From contig BDSI01000029.1 in the NCBI GenBank assembly GCA_003117195.1, positions 575,441 to 639,440 of the forward strand: a stretch of DNA of 64,000 nt. Direction: 5' to 3'. Source of the stretch: Eudorina sp. 2006-703-Eu-15. Taxonomy: Eukaryota; Chlorophyta; Chlorophyceae; Chlamydomonadales; Volvocaceae. The position numbers and the translations under genes were made by a program. Under the pieces are notes generated by a model. That model had not been told where the DNA came from. It saw only the letters and a program-made list of their open reading frames with translations, and ran no database searches. This document shows, one piece after another, positions 20,750 to 30,536 of this stretch (position 1 is its first letter; each line of letters starts with the position of its first letter).

Positions 20750-21130
20750 GCTGCTGCTTAAGAAACGGATGGACCTGCCCTGACGTCTCCCGATTGCTAC
20801 CCCGGGGCCATCCTTCAGGGTTGACGAGCACTGCTGTGAAACCCCTCCCCAGGGCTACACGTTGGTGTGCCCATGGGATACCTGTGCATTGCAAAACACG
20901 GCGCTATCCGTGGCTGCTTAGGAAACTGACGGACCTGCCATGACGTGTCTCCCGATTGCTGCCCCAGGACCATGCCGGTGCTGCTCCAGGGTTGGCAGGC
21001 ACTGCCGTGACCCCCGTCCTCAGGGCTACACGTCGGTGTGTGCCACGTTCCCATGGGATACCTCTCCCAATCGCTGCCCCGGGGCCATGCCGGTGGTTGA
21101 CGCGCACTGCGGTGACCCCCGTCCCCAGCT
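20750..21130. repeat. Tandem repeat of about 165 bp, two to three units
   Basis: Each unit has GACGTCTCCCGATTGCT or a variant, CCCCGGGGCCAT, CAGGGTTG-C-GCACTGC, GTGA(A/C)CCC and CAGGGCTACACGT-GGTGTG, ending CCCATGGGATACCT. Units start near 20785, 20943 and, shortened, 21068. No protein signature. Confidence 0.75.
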
Positions 21131-21580
21131 ACGTATCCATTACTTGCTCGACGTGTTACAAATGAACCTCAAGGAACAACTGTTATTAACGCTTATTTGT
21201 ACTGCGGGCTAAAAACTGAGGCTACGCATTCCGTGACGCCAGGGTGGCGCTACGGAAGGAGAAGTACGGTAGTTCTCCTTATCCTTCTATAAACCATGCA
21301 ATTTCGTGAATTGCTTTCATTCACTTAACCATAACAGCCTCTTAAAACAGCGGTCTCCTTGACGTCCTACTGGTGCTGCATTTCATCCATTCCCGTTTCT
21401 TTTTTTTAATCTCCTTATAATGCCCACAATCTAGTGTTATTCCATTTTCAAAACAAAGAAATGCTTCTTCAAGTCGAACAAAGGTTTCGAAGTCGTGACG
21501 CTAATGAACTGAGCGAACTGTCCCAACAACAACTACGCAACAAAACAACTCATTAAAAGAAACGGACACGTTTCAAAGTC
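21131..21580. other. No gene recognised
   Basis: AT-richer single-copy-looking DNA flanking the hAT-type element. No motif to report. Confidence 0.4.
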
Positions 21581-21588
21581 GACGGGCG

Positions 21589-22531
21589 CAGGGTTGCGAC
21601 CGTATTAGTTTTGGCCGTTTGCCGTATTATTGGACCTCAAATTAATACGCCAGGCGTATTGGCGTAATGTACGACAGCTGAGGCGTAATGTTCAGGCTGT
21701 GGCGTATCTTTTCTTACAGTATTCTGCGCCAAAACACCTGAAAATTGCGGGCGAAACAATAGCGTATTCAACTGCGTCATAATAGCAGGGCTATCTCGCT
21801 CAGTAGTCGCAGGCTGGCATCATTGACCTTCCTTCTCACTTGCCGCGTTTTCTTTCCCACACGCCCAAGACACGTATGGGCAGGCCAAAATGCCATTGAA
21901 CATATTGTCAGTTTCAATGTTGGCACGCGCTGATATCAGCTCCCCCGAGTGCCTACCAGCGCGTGCAGAGCCAGACCGCCAGAAACTGATCACCTCGCCA
22001 ATCAACTATAAAAGGCATCTCAAACAGTGAAAAGCGGACAGCTATGCAAATCAGGTATGATACCCCGTCAGCCCGCTTCCGTGAACCCCCGTTCCCCCTC
22101 CACCACCCCTCCCCCGCATCCCCCGTCCACCGCTCCCTCCTCCCCCGCATCCCCGTCCACCGCTCCCCCCGCTGCAAAGTAGTCGCCTATTACTCCCGTT
22201 TTAGGTCCTGGTTTGGCCTTCTTGCGTTCGGGCCCGTCCGCATACATCATCCATCTCCGCCACTGGGCGTGAAACCTGAGATGGACTGTTTCACCTATGC
22301 CAAGAGATAAACTTCCTTTGATCAGTAGACTGAAGCTTTTGGAGAATAGATGACGCGTTCATACGTTCATTTCATCATTTGCGCGCGGTTTCGGTGCCTG
22401 TATGCCCTGAGCGATAAACGAATACGCCCGGAATACGCCGCCCTAAAAACCGACCACCGTCCAGGCGTATTATTGGCGTATTAGGGCGTATTGTGCTTGG
22501 CGTATTGTGCCGGAATACGGTCGCAACCCTG
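21589..22531. mobile_element. Non-autonomous hAT-type element with 8-bp target duplication
   Basis: 943 bp. Terminal inverted repeats CAGGGTTGCGACCGTATT (18 of 18) lie at 21589-21606 and, inverted, 22514-22531. They are bounded by the perfect direct duplication GACGGGCG at 21581-21588 and 22532-22539. CAGGG ends plus an 8-bp duplication fit the hAT superfamily. Both subterminal regions have many GCGTATT/AATACGC motifs, as expected for transposase binding sites. The interior encodes nothing recognisable. Confidence 0.9.
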
Positions 22532-22539
22532 GACGGGCG

Positions 22540-23406
22540 TCCCATGAAGCAGGGCCCTATACGTCAAACGCAATGTATCCCGCATTCGCAACCTTATCTT
22601 CTAATCGTGACTCTGTTTGGGTTACATAACATCCTATATAGAAATATGAGGGTGGTTAACTTGCAGATCGTTATAGCCTTCATCGGTTGTTTTTGCCTGC
22701 ATCAGAGTGTTGGATACGAATCGCTAAATGGGAAGAGTAATCGTTTATTACGTCCATGTACCACCACCTTGAGAAATTGCGGGCTAGGCGTTGCCTATAA
22801 TATCACATGCACCCCCGCGCGGACTCCCGAAGACGGCAGAATCCCTCCCTGGAGTCCGCAACGGAATCGCACGCATTCATGCGGACATGCTACCAAACAA
22901 TTCAGTTACAATTCTCTAATATGTGCCGCAGCCGAAGTATCCTGTCGCGCATTGTCACCAAAGGGATTCTGCCGTCTTCGGGAGTCTGCGCGGGGCTGCG
23001 TGTACCATCCATTGGTAAGTTGCTTCCCGAAAGAGTTGGCTGGCGTCATCATCTGCCTGACGGTGATCCCAAGTTGAGGTTCTCAGTCCCTAGCAATGGG
23101 TGGCGGTCCCATCTGCGTTTGTTGGGCCTAGAGATAGACTGGCTTTCCTACTCATCCTATTCTTGAGCAGGCCCAGAACCGTGCATTCACCCCGGTTAAT
23201 GTTGGTCCTGCCTGACCCAATGAACCTAATCCGATACAACCCTCCGTTGTAACACCCGTAAATTTCGCTCAGGTGGCAGTGTCAGCGTCGGTAGGTTTAA
23301 CACCACCCTGATTCCTATGGAATCGACGTGGCACCAAGTGGTCGGAAAGATGTTGCAAGAGAAGTGACCTCAATCGCCCGTGGGGCTATGTCGACCAGAT
23401 ATTGGA
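22540..23406. other. No gene supported
   Basis: A plus frame at 22646-23077 begins with a hydrophobic, signal-like stretch (VVNLQIVIAFIGCFCL). It then runs through the inverted repeat at 22813-22995, so its apparent Cys-rich protein is doubtful. I make no gene call. Confidence 0.4.
22813..22995. repeat. 34-bp inverted repeat with 115-bp loop
   Basis: Bases 22813-22846 (CCCCGCGCGGACTCCCGAAG...) are complementary to 22962-22995 with one mismatch. No target duplication is clear at the outer ends. It could be a short MITE or a transcript hairpin. Confidence 0.85.
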
Positions 23407-23706
23407 TTATAATGTAACCGTTACAAGGTGGACCCGTATCCCGACCGGGTGTTCCAACGGGCCCAGATAGCTCGTAGGTGCCTCGTCTCATCAACCCCTA
23501 CCAAGGACTGCGCACCCATCCTCCATCACCCGGGGGGGGTCACGCAGCCATACCGGCCACTACACCAGGTTACCAGCGCGCCAGGATTGCCTCTCCTGGA
23601 AACCGCGCCAGACCCGCCTAATCACACGGCGGTGAGGGGACGGGGATTCGAACCGCCGATCTCTGGACAGAATGCCAGTGTCTTTCCCATTAGACGACCC
23701 CCCCAT
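23407..23706 (-). mobile_element. tRNA-derived SINE, copy 1
   Basis: The minus strand starts with GGGGTCGTCTAATGGGAAAG (A-box-like), CACTGGCATTCTGTCCAG (anticodon-arm-like, 4-bp stem) and GGTTCGAATCCCC (B box). It then has a body that matches 61450-61743 over nearly the whole length and 9888-9965 in part. It ends in a TTGTAACGGTTAC-type tail at the left. The T-arm is mispaired, so this is a retroelement head, not a tRNA gene. Confidence 0.75.
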
Positions 23707-24115
23707 TGGATTGACCAATTGGCTGGCAAACAGGATGTAACACTCGAACGGCAATTCGTGCGTCAGCACAAGTTAACTGAAGGCGTGGGTTTTATATTTG
23801 CCACAGCATACGTATGCACGAATGTACGTAGACATACCCATGTAAATGCACCCAGAAGCAATGTGTCGTAATGTTATGGTTGCTTGCAGCTATCGATGCG
23901 TATGGGCCGTTTCCTACAACGGCCTCTCAAGAATGATTTAATCGCACCTGGTTTGCTGGGTGGCCATTGGACAAAATCCACCCGCCCCCAGCTGGACACA
24001 GAGTAATTGGGACCTTGATATTTAACTATATAAACACAGTTTTCGAGCATTACACTCAATTCAATGGTTACCAACCCGCCATATATATTCCTCGGAGTCC
24101 TTTGTTTGTTGACGT

Positions 24116-24358
24116 TGCATCTCGGGAATTTACCTGGACAATGCGCCTGTCACAACAAGTGCCTACGAGTTCAGACTTAGGTATGTGAACACCAGCGATA
24201 AATGCAAGGGTTGGGCTTACTATGCGGAAGTTCCTAGCAAGCATGGTTTCATTTCGATGGCAACAAACGCACCTTGCGTGTTGTATCTCGAGAATTATGA
24301 GATCCAGCGAATTACGATTGGTGAGGCGCACTTGGAGCTGTTGAAGTCGTACGACTAG
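24116..24358 (+). CDS. Partial coding exon, unknown protein (3 prime end of a gene)
   Basis: An open frame of 80 codons ending at TAG 24356-24358 reads SGIYLDNAPVTTSAYEFRLR, then YVNTSDKCKGWAYYAEV and ITIGEAHLELLKSYD. Residue use looks genuine, and there is no upstream ATG in frame, so it is probably the last exon of a gene whose 5 prime part I cannot place. I do not recognise the family. It lies 190 bases upstream of the gene at 24548 on the same strand. Confidence 0.4.
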   Translation, partial: CISGIYLDNAPVTTSAYEFRLRYVNTSDKCKGWAYYAEVPSKHGFISMATNAPCVLYLENYEIQRITIGEAHLELLKSYD

Positions 24359-24547
24359 ATGGGCATCGTTGATGTATCAAATACAAATACAAATACACAC
24401 ACGCAAATAAGAAGTTGTACAAGAAAGTTACGATAAAGTGGACGAGACGCACGACACTGGACGAATAGAGATGGGAGCATTGGTGTGTGGTGAATGATTG
24501 AGATGGCAATGATTCGTCGGTATACAGAATTTGAAATCTTTTGAAGC

Positions 24548-25637
24548 ATGGCCGCCGAACAGGCAGGTTCGCTTCGATTGCTGTTTGGAGCTGATGTCGC
24601 CGAGCTGACAAAGGAGCAACCTGGGGTGCTGGTAGTTCGCATCCTCACTGCCAGCGATGCCGACGAGAAAGGCTGGATGACATTCCAGACGAAGACGTCC
24701 GATGACTACCTATTCAATGTGAGTTCGTTGGGACATGGGGCAGGCGACCGCAAGTGCGCATGCTGTTGATCAATGCTAGCACTGCGGCCTCATAGAATAC
24801 TTTTGGGTATGTGAAGGACTGATTGATCGCAGCTGTGCGCGGCGTTTGTAACGGTCGTGTAGAATGATGGAAAGCACCGCTCATGAAACCGCGCCGCATA
24901 ATACAGTCACAGCAATGGTTGTATGATCGCGTTGTTGCGACTGTCTTTCAGGTACATGTGCAGAACGGCGAAGAGGCGCCGTTCGTTGCCGACGCAATCC
25001 GCGGGAGGTACCTGCAGATCAACAGTTTGTCGTGGTGAAGGTCCTGAAGCACAGCGAGGTGGTTGCGAGTGCTCCGACGGCTGCTGTCTTGGATATGACA
25101 GTACCGATCGCGCCTAACCACTGCTACAACGTCATTGGGTACCTGGAGAGTGGCGGACTGGTTGGCAAGGAGAAGGCGTCGTGGGCCGGTCGACTGGTTA
25201 CGGCTTTCGAGACTGTTGAAGTTTTCCTTTCGCCGTCGACCGTCTCCGCCTGCACCGACGTCGGCAAACCTCTCCCGAGGGCCGGCAACCTTGTCGTGTT
25301 AATCGGCTTTCGGTGCGACGCAGCATATTACCAGGACAACTTCTTCCGGCGTGTCCGCGCTGTTACGGGCTCCGACTGGTTCGACTCCGCGCTCGACAGC
25401 CTGGTGTCCGAGGAGCAGCTCGCCGGTGCAAATCTGTACAAGCACGCGACCGCGACGAAGCCGCTTGTAGGGGTAAGATGGGTGCAAACTAGTCACACTT
25501 TGTCGTCGTTTCCGGTATTACATTGTGTACACTTGTCTTTGTTATGAAAATCACACCTACTAACTTTTGGAATGCCCGTAACCGACCCGCAGGTCCGTCC
25601 ATCGCACTACAAGGACACTGCCGCCATCGCCAGTTGA
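24548..25637 (+). CDS. Unknown protein, three exons
   Basis: The start GCATGGCCGCC is a good context. Exon 1 is 24548-24718 (57 codons). Intron GTGAGT...TTTCAG is followed by exon 2, 24952-25472, then intron GTAAGA...CCGCAG and exon 3, 25593-25637, ending YKDTAAIAS and TGA. All junctions are phase 0. Exon 2 needs one frameshift near 25005: the first part reads VQNGEEAPFVADAIRG and the rest VPADQQFVVVKVLKHSE. A single missing G in the run at 25002-25006 would restore it, so it may be a sequencing error or a real lesion. The protein, about 245 residues, has beta-rich alternating segments (AVLDMTVPIAPNHCYNVIGY) and matches no family that I know. The last exon overlaps a minus-strand Gln-rich frame. 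Confidence 0.5.
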
Positions 25638-26240
25638 ACCGCCACCGCGGCCGACTGTAGCTGGAGGTTCAGCACCTGCCCCGCCGTCACCTCCACCACC
25701 GTACGCCCCGCCTGTAATAACGGCGGGGGTAACCGCGGCGGCAGCTGCGCCGTTGCCGGCGACGGCATTACCGTGATGGCTCGGAGCGATGACGACACGC
25801 TGTTGTTGCCCACTTTGTTGCTGCAACGCTTGTTGTAACCGGAAAGCGTTTTGAAGTTGTTGTTGATGCTGGGCTTGCTGTAGTTGCTGTAACTGAAGGT
25901 GCTGCTGTAATGCAGCTTGCTGAACCAGCTGCTGCTGGGCCGCATGCCGCTGTTGAACGTGCTGAACTGCGAGTAAGTGCTGGACGGCTCCCAGAGCCGA
26001 CAAGTTTCCGCTGTTGGATACATTACTATTGGATTGCACGTTGCCAATCGTGGGCATGCCCACACGGCCTTGTGCGTTTGAGGGACCGGCTGCCGCAGGA
26101 TCACCTGCCGGAACGGGCAACATTGCCTCGGCAAGGAGGCCTTGGAAGCCGTGAACATGGCCGCTAGGGCCCTTCCGTTGTTCCGCGATTGTAACTAGTT
26201 TAGATGTTCCAAATACGTCGGGCGCAAACAAAGACAACAA
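25560..26240 (-). CDS. Gln-rich low-complexity protein or exon
   Basis: 226 codons open on the minus strand. The N-terminal part reads LVTIAEQRKGPSGHVHGFQG and an Ala/Pro/Gly stretch. The middle is a Gln tract of mixed CAA/CAG codons with Leu, Ala and His (QQQLVQQAALQQHLQLQQLQ). The end is Gly/Ala-rich. Such Gln-rich segments are common in chlorophycean transcription regulators, but no DNA-binding domain is visible. Its 3 prime end overlaps by about 80 bases the last exon of the plus-strand gene at 24548-25637. One of the two models may be wrong or they may be convergent overlapping genes. Confidence 0.4.
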   Translation of the reverse strand: MLSLFAPDVFGTSKLVTIAEQRKGPSGHVHGFQGLLAEAMLPVPAGDPAAAGPSNAQGRVGMPTIGNVQSNSNVSNSGNLSALGAVQHLLAVQHVQQRHAAQQQLVQQAALQQHLQLQQLQQAQHQQQLQNAFRLQQALQQQSGQQQRVVIAPSHHGNAVAGNGAAAAAVTPAVITGGAYGGGGDGGAGAEPPATVGRGGGSTGDGGSVLVVRWTDLRVGYGHSKS

Positions 26241-26802
26241 ATGCGCGTATTTTACGTTCTGCCAACGTCACCGTTGTTCACCTATTGCATATCGGCAGCT
26301 TGTCACAATATCTTAATCCACAACTAATGACAAGTTCACATTGCTGTTGCGGCATTTGCTCGTCCATAAGGCCCACGAAAAAGCTAAAAGCGAACACGAC
26401 AAAGTGATACTCGTACTTTTTGCCTACCTTCACCACTGACACATGCGCCGATTGCAGGGTCATGTGCAAATTTCATTCGGCGTCACTGCATCAACCCTAG
26501 GATCCTTCACAGTGGATTGTTTGTGGACCGAGAGGGCGTCTTTGGTGAAGATTGAAAGTTTCAACATCCCCATCTCCCCATCTCACCACTGCAAGGCAAC
26601 AACACATGCCTATTCATTAAATTCACAATTCGGCCTACGCAGCGTCCTGTTATCAAAATTAAAATTCTTGGGGTAACAGTTTTTAGCTTCTGCGGAATTT
26701 TTGGAATTTTAGCCCATTTTAGTATGTTGGGCCCTATTGCATATGGGCAGCAATTTGCGCACTGTTTTCCAGAGATCTTGTTTACCATTTTATTCTTTCA
26801 TT
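26241..26802. other. AT-rich spacer, no gene
   Basis: No coding or repeat signal is seen. The right part probably holds the promoter of the small basic protein at 26803. Confidence 0.4.
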
Positions 26803-27147
26803 ATGGCAAAGCGCGGACGTCCACCAGGCCGGAAGGATTCCGCACCGCGCAAGCCGCGTCGCACGCGCGCCGAGATCGACGCAGGGCGCAGCCAGCGTGA
26901 AGCCAATCGTATTCCATTACAAGGAAATGCTGGTCGTGCAACCAGAGGACAGCTGAGGAGCTTGCGGCTTTGGATGAAGTCGACCGGCGGGTGCAGATGG
27001 AGTCGCAGGGCACCGCGGGCACGAACGCGCCCTCGGTCGGCGCCATCAACAACGTGGACGCCGCAAACGAGGCCGTTGAGTAAACTTTGTCTCGCTTCTC
27101 GTTGTGAGGTCAAGGGAGGTCGCGCGACCTCGCCGCTAAAATTATAA
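26803..27147 (+). CDS. Small basic protein with AT-hook motif
   Basis: The start ATG 26803 is followed by AKRGRPPGRKDSAPRKPRR, an RGRP AT-hook core in a Lys/Arg/Pro setting, which suggests minor-groove DNA binding. The frame from the ATG is open to 27147, but from about 26945 the neighbouring frame looks more protein-like (ELAALDEVDRRVQMESQGTA to NNVDAANEAVE and TAA at 27078-27080). A frameshift or a small intron is therefore likely. The family is not recognised. It is followed by a strong hairpin at 27191-27245. Confidence 0.4.
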   Translation: MAKRGRPPGRKDSAPRKPRRTRAEIDAGRSQREANRIPLQGNAGRATRGQLRSLRLWMKSTGGCRWSRRAPRARTRPRSAPSTTWTPQTRPLSKLCLASRCEVKGGRATSPLKL

Positions 27148-27190
27148 AATTGTAAAATTACGAGTCTATATTATTGGGGTTTCATTTTTT

Positions 27191-27245
27191 AACTTCCACG
27201 CGCACTTTGCTTTCATTTTTATAAAGCAAAGTGCGCGTGCAAGTT
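27191..27245. terminator. Long perfect hairpin downstream of the basic-protein gene
   Basis: CACGCGCACTTTGCTTT (27197-27213) pairs with 27223-27239 without mismatch across a 9-base AT loop. AACTT and AAGTT outside extend the stem. An RNA hairpin at a 3 prime end is one reading; a small foldback repeat is another. Role in termination or processing is only inferred from position. Confidence 0.5.
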
Positions 27246-27715
27246 GCGTGATGCTAGAATGTGTCCGCGGGTTGTTTGGTAGGAAGTTGTTTAGCAGATT
27301 TAGACAATGATGACATTGTATCGCCCGCACCGGGGCGCGCCGCTCCCCCCAGGCAGCCCAAAACGTTTCGCATTTATGGAGCCCGCCCAGGATCGTTAAG
27401 AATTAGGAACGAATTGAATCCAGTAGGAGACGTTATCGAGATGGTTGTCGAGTTAATTTTGTATGTGCGAGCTGTAAGTGGGGCGTCAACACATGAGTCA
27501 TAGTCGAGCGTGAAGAGATGAGTCTACAAGCGTCGTATGCAGAGTAAGCAAGCAGGATTAACAGACGGAATGAAGCGACGTGACATGTCGCACACATGTG
27601 TAAGGGGCTTTGATACAATATGCTGCGGCCGTGCGATGGAGCGTGAAACGTTGGTCAGACGCCGCCGCAACAATGTTGACACAAGTACGTACGGTCCCTT
27701 TGCTTTGCCTGTTGC
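27246..27715. other. No gene recognised
   Basis: Spacer between the hairpin and the left end of the HUH transposon. Short ORFs without signatures. Confidence 0.4.
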
Positions 27716-27973
27716 AACTCGCGTGAAAAAAGAAAGTGGCCCTCTGCGTATGGAATCCCCGACTCGGGAAATCCAGTCTAGCAAAGCGCGGTCCGCAATG
27801 GAATGTTTTGCCCAGTATGAATAGAGCTGTTTAAAACGTATTATACGTTGGTTGCGCGCACGCGAATGGTGCGGGATCCAGGGAAATCGCTGCAAGCCGG
27901 TCATTTGCTTGCTCGCCGCTCCAGCGGCACCGCCCTAAAGCGCGATGGGTGCCTGTTGGCGCCGTTTTTGCTT

Positions 27974-29300
27974 ATGGACATAGACAATCAAGGAAACCTC
28001 GCTCAGGGCTGGTGGCCCTGGGAAGACCCTACAATGAATCTTGCAACAGTGACCGCGCTTATGGTTGTTTCCTGGCTTGCCATTGCCGCTGCACACAACG
28101 TTCTGTACCGTGGACCGCGGTGGGATGAAATCAATCAGCGCGCGTACTGGCCGCCAGGGTCCGCTGGCTATGTGCCTTTTCAGCGAGCGCTTGCCGACGA
28201 ATTACCCGACACCGAAATGGCTGCTTTCCAGCACCAGCACCCGAATGTCCCCCACCCGCCTAATGCGGCGCCTGCAGCAGCCGGTCAGCATATTGATGAC
28301 CATGATATGAATGCAGTTCTACAGCCCAACAACGCGGCTACTGCGGCTGGTGCCCCGCCTCAGCCAAACGCGCAGGCCCCGGGCGAAGCAGGGCAGCAGC
28401 AGCAGCGCCAGCAGCGCCGTCGCCGCGCAAACAACCTCCGGGAAATGGACATCAGTGTCACAATTACAATTCACAGCACGGATATCCTCCCAATCCACTT
28501 CCAGTTGTATACTGAATGGTTGCAAGGCAACACGCTGAAGGGCAAAGCCAGCTTGGAGCGCGGGCCCGAGCAAGGCAGGCTGCATATTCAAAGCGTCATC
28601 TGGATTTTGACGTCGTCCTCGCAGTCGGTGAACACCACTATCCGGAATGCCCTCGGCTGGGACAATGACGGCGTCCGCCCTCAGGGCGCCCGAATCATGT
28701 GCCGCGAGCTCCGTAATCAGGGCGTGCATACATTCGAGGGCATGTGCAGCTACTGTCACAAGGATGCTGGCCGCGAGTAAGCTTCCTGCCCAGCTGCGGC
28801 CTTGGCCAGCGTCGCCATGTACTCACGCGCCTCTCTTTCCGCGCAGATGGTTCCAAACCGTCAACCACAACGTCACAGATGAGGAGGTCGCACATGGTGT
28901 CGAACGCTATCGTCTCTTTGCGGCGGACCCGACACGCGAAAAACAGGTCATCAACAAGAATAACATCTTCAAGCTTTGCAAGATCTACACGCTTTTCCAC
29001 AACAATGACAACAATGCTGAACGGTATGCCGAAATGGAGGAGGTCCTGCTTGACATGATTCGCTCCGAGCGCTACATTCCGGCTGCAATTTGGGCCACAC
29101 CGGGGCCTGGCCTCGGAATGGCTAAGACCAAGCTTGACGCTATGTGGCGCGTTGTGCGCGACCCGCGCACCTGCAATCGCCAGGACATCAACCGCATTTT
29201 CGTGTACCATGATACCCCCGCCAACACAATCCTTGACCCAGACCTCGAGCCTCTCTTCCAACCACCGCAATGGAGCCGCCACCAAAGACTCCATGACTGA
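27974..29300 (+). CDS. Rep-type HUH (Y1) endonuclease, candidate transposase
   Basis: Two exons, 27974-28776 and 28847-29300, with a 70-nt GTAAGC...GCGCAG intron; the junction reads DAGRE-WFQT. A start at 27848 is also open, but 27974 (MDIDNQGNLAQGWW) is the better one. Order: a hydrophobic stretch (VTALMVVSWLAIAAAHNVLY), a Pro/Ala/Gln-rich linker, then the nuclease. VTITIHS may be the first strand, PEQGRLHIQSVIWI carries the HxQ version of the HUH metal motif, and CSYCHKDAGRE carries the catalytic Tyr with Lys three residues on (YxxK). A 150-residue all-alpha-looking C-terminal region follows. The reaction would be nicking with 5 prime-tyrosine linkage. There is no helicase domain, unlike Helitrons. 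This is the only copy here with the active-site motifs; the stop context differs between copies. Confidence 0.6.
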
Positions 29301-29671
29301 AACGCCCGACCAGTGGGTCTGTGAACTTTCTATCTTTGCTCCTGACCATGATATCGCACCCAACGAGCTCGGGGACTGGACCTTCCTCTTGGAACGCCAA
29401 AGCAAGCGGACCACTACAAGACTGAGCCCATCCTCGAGAACGCCATGTTTACCGACCCCTACAATCCCTTCGAGAACTGGTATAAAGGCCTTCGCATTCT
29501 CTGCGCCTGCCCGCACATGCTGGGCCAGGAGTTCCTGCTGGAGGAGCACGCCCAGATGCTCCGCGACAACAATAACTTGCTGGGCAAGCCCTATCCGACT
29601 TTCACTATCTTTGTGAGATGGTTAAGAGACATCAACAGCCGGACTGGGGAGACATGATCGCCGACGACTTC
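29294..29671 (+). pseudogene. Second reading frame of the HUH transposon, frameshifted
   Basis: Starting at MTETPDQ, the frame reads VCELSIFAPDHDIAPNELGD and WTFLLERQSKRT. After a lesion near 29410 it continues in another frame as FTDPYNPFENWYKGLRILCA, CPHMLGQEFLLEEHAQML and TFTIFVRWLRDIN. The copy at 10448 keeps the frame across that lesion (TIRDYKTEPILEN) but breaks near 11178. The two copies together therefore show one ancestral frame of about 130 residues. It may be a second protein or the C-terminal domain of the Rep protein. Family unknown. Confidence 0.5.
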
Positions 29672-29862
29672 TGAACACCGGCTCGCCAACGCCAGTACAT
29701 ATTGTACATATCCTGTATATATGCGCTAATTACCTCTGTAACATACACCGGCACAGGAGGACGGCACCACTGGGTCCATCCGTGGGTTAACAGTATGTTT
29801 CCAACCAGGAGCCTCTAAGTTGACCTCCCAAATTTAGGTGGTACACTAGAGGTGCTCTAGTG

Positions 29863-30536
29863 CAGGGCTCGGGCCGAAACCGTACTGCCAATACCGAAAT
29901 AGTTTCCGATATCTGGACCCTCCTGCGAAACCTCGCGAAACCTACGGAAACTATCGGAAACCTCAAAATGCTGTAATTAATGACGCGCATGCTATAACAT
30001 CGTTTCTAGTGGGCCCTACGTGCGGTTGCGCATCTGGGACGTGCTGTCAGGTGCGAGAGGAAACGCTGCTGGTGTCTTTGGTCACTGCTGCCTGCAGCTC
30101 GTGCCTGACCTCAGGCGGGACGGGACCTGTGCACTTGGTAGCGATGTGGATGCGCATCTCCTGAAGGCGCCCTTGCTTAGACTCGGTCCGGCAGTAGTTG
30201 CAGACGACTGTCCAGTTCTTAGATTTTGAGTTGTACTCCATTTTCTCATAGTGAGCCCAGACGGCCTGATCAGAGGGCCTTATTTTTGACTGGCTTAGAG
30301 TCCCCGCCGCTCAGAGCGGAAGTTGTCTCAGACATTTCTATGCTTATTTAACATTCGCATAGTTTCGCTGCTCTCCATAACGCCCGTAACCTTTGAAATA
30401 AGAAAAAGTAGGTTCCGCGGTACGGCACAAGCCGAAAGGGGCCGAAACAGGTTTCGGCCTTTCCGCAGAACCAGGACCTCTTCGTCGGAAACACCGAAAC
30501 TGGTTTCGGCAGGTTTACGTTTCGGCCCGAGCAATG
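29863..30536 (-). mobile_element. hAT deletion derivative nested in the Harbinger-like element
   Basis: 674 bp, ends CAGGGCTCGGGCCGAAAC and, inverted, CATTGCTCGGGCCGAAAC, with the perfect 8-bp duplication CTCTAGTG at 29855-29862 and 30537-30544. Both subterminal regions are full of CCGAAAC motifs. It retains a BED-type zinc finger exon of its transposase at 30047-30241. Being inside 29791-31176, it is the younger insertion. Confidence 0.85.
30047..30241 (-). pseudogene. BED-type zinc finger exon of a hAT transposase
   Basis: The minus frame reads NWTVVCNYCRTESKQGRLQE, then MRIHIATKCTGPVPPEVR. CxxC and HxxxxC with the upstream aromatic (W) fit the BED finger that hAT transposases use to bind element ends. 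The catalytic hAT domain is missing from this 674-bp element. Confidence 0.75.

Larger units (their letters stand above)
27716..29752 (+). mobile_element. HUH/Rep transposon (Replitron-like), long copy
   Basis: Comparison with 10448-11439 defines both ends: sequence identity starts at AACTCGCG and stops at ACATACACCGGC, with unrelated flanks. No terminal inverted repeats are visible, and flanks show no target duplication. Near the 3 prime end there is a small hairpin (GTACATATTGTAC). The unit encodes a Rep-type HUH nuclease (27974-29300) and a downstream frame. The architecture fits Replitrons, which encode a single-tyrosine HUH transposase and no helicase and are known from green algae. Classification is from motifs only. 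Confidence 0.6.

Noticed and set aside
22646..23077. Secreted Cys-rich protein
   Set aside because: The frame runs through a 34-bp inverted repeat, and the C-terminal half mirrors it; no homology visible.
23633..23706. Functional tRNA gene
   Set aside because: Anticodon loop of wrong size and mispaired T-arm; the sequence is part of a longer repeat with other copies.
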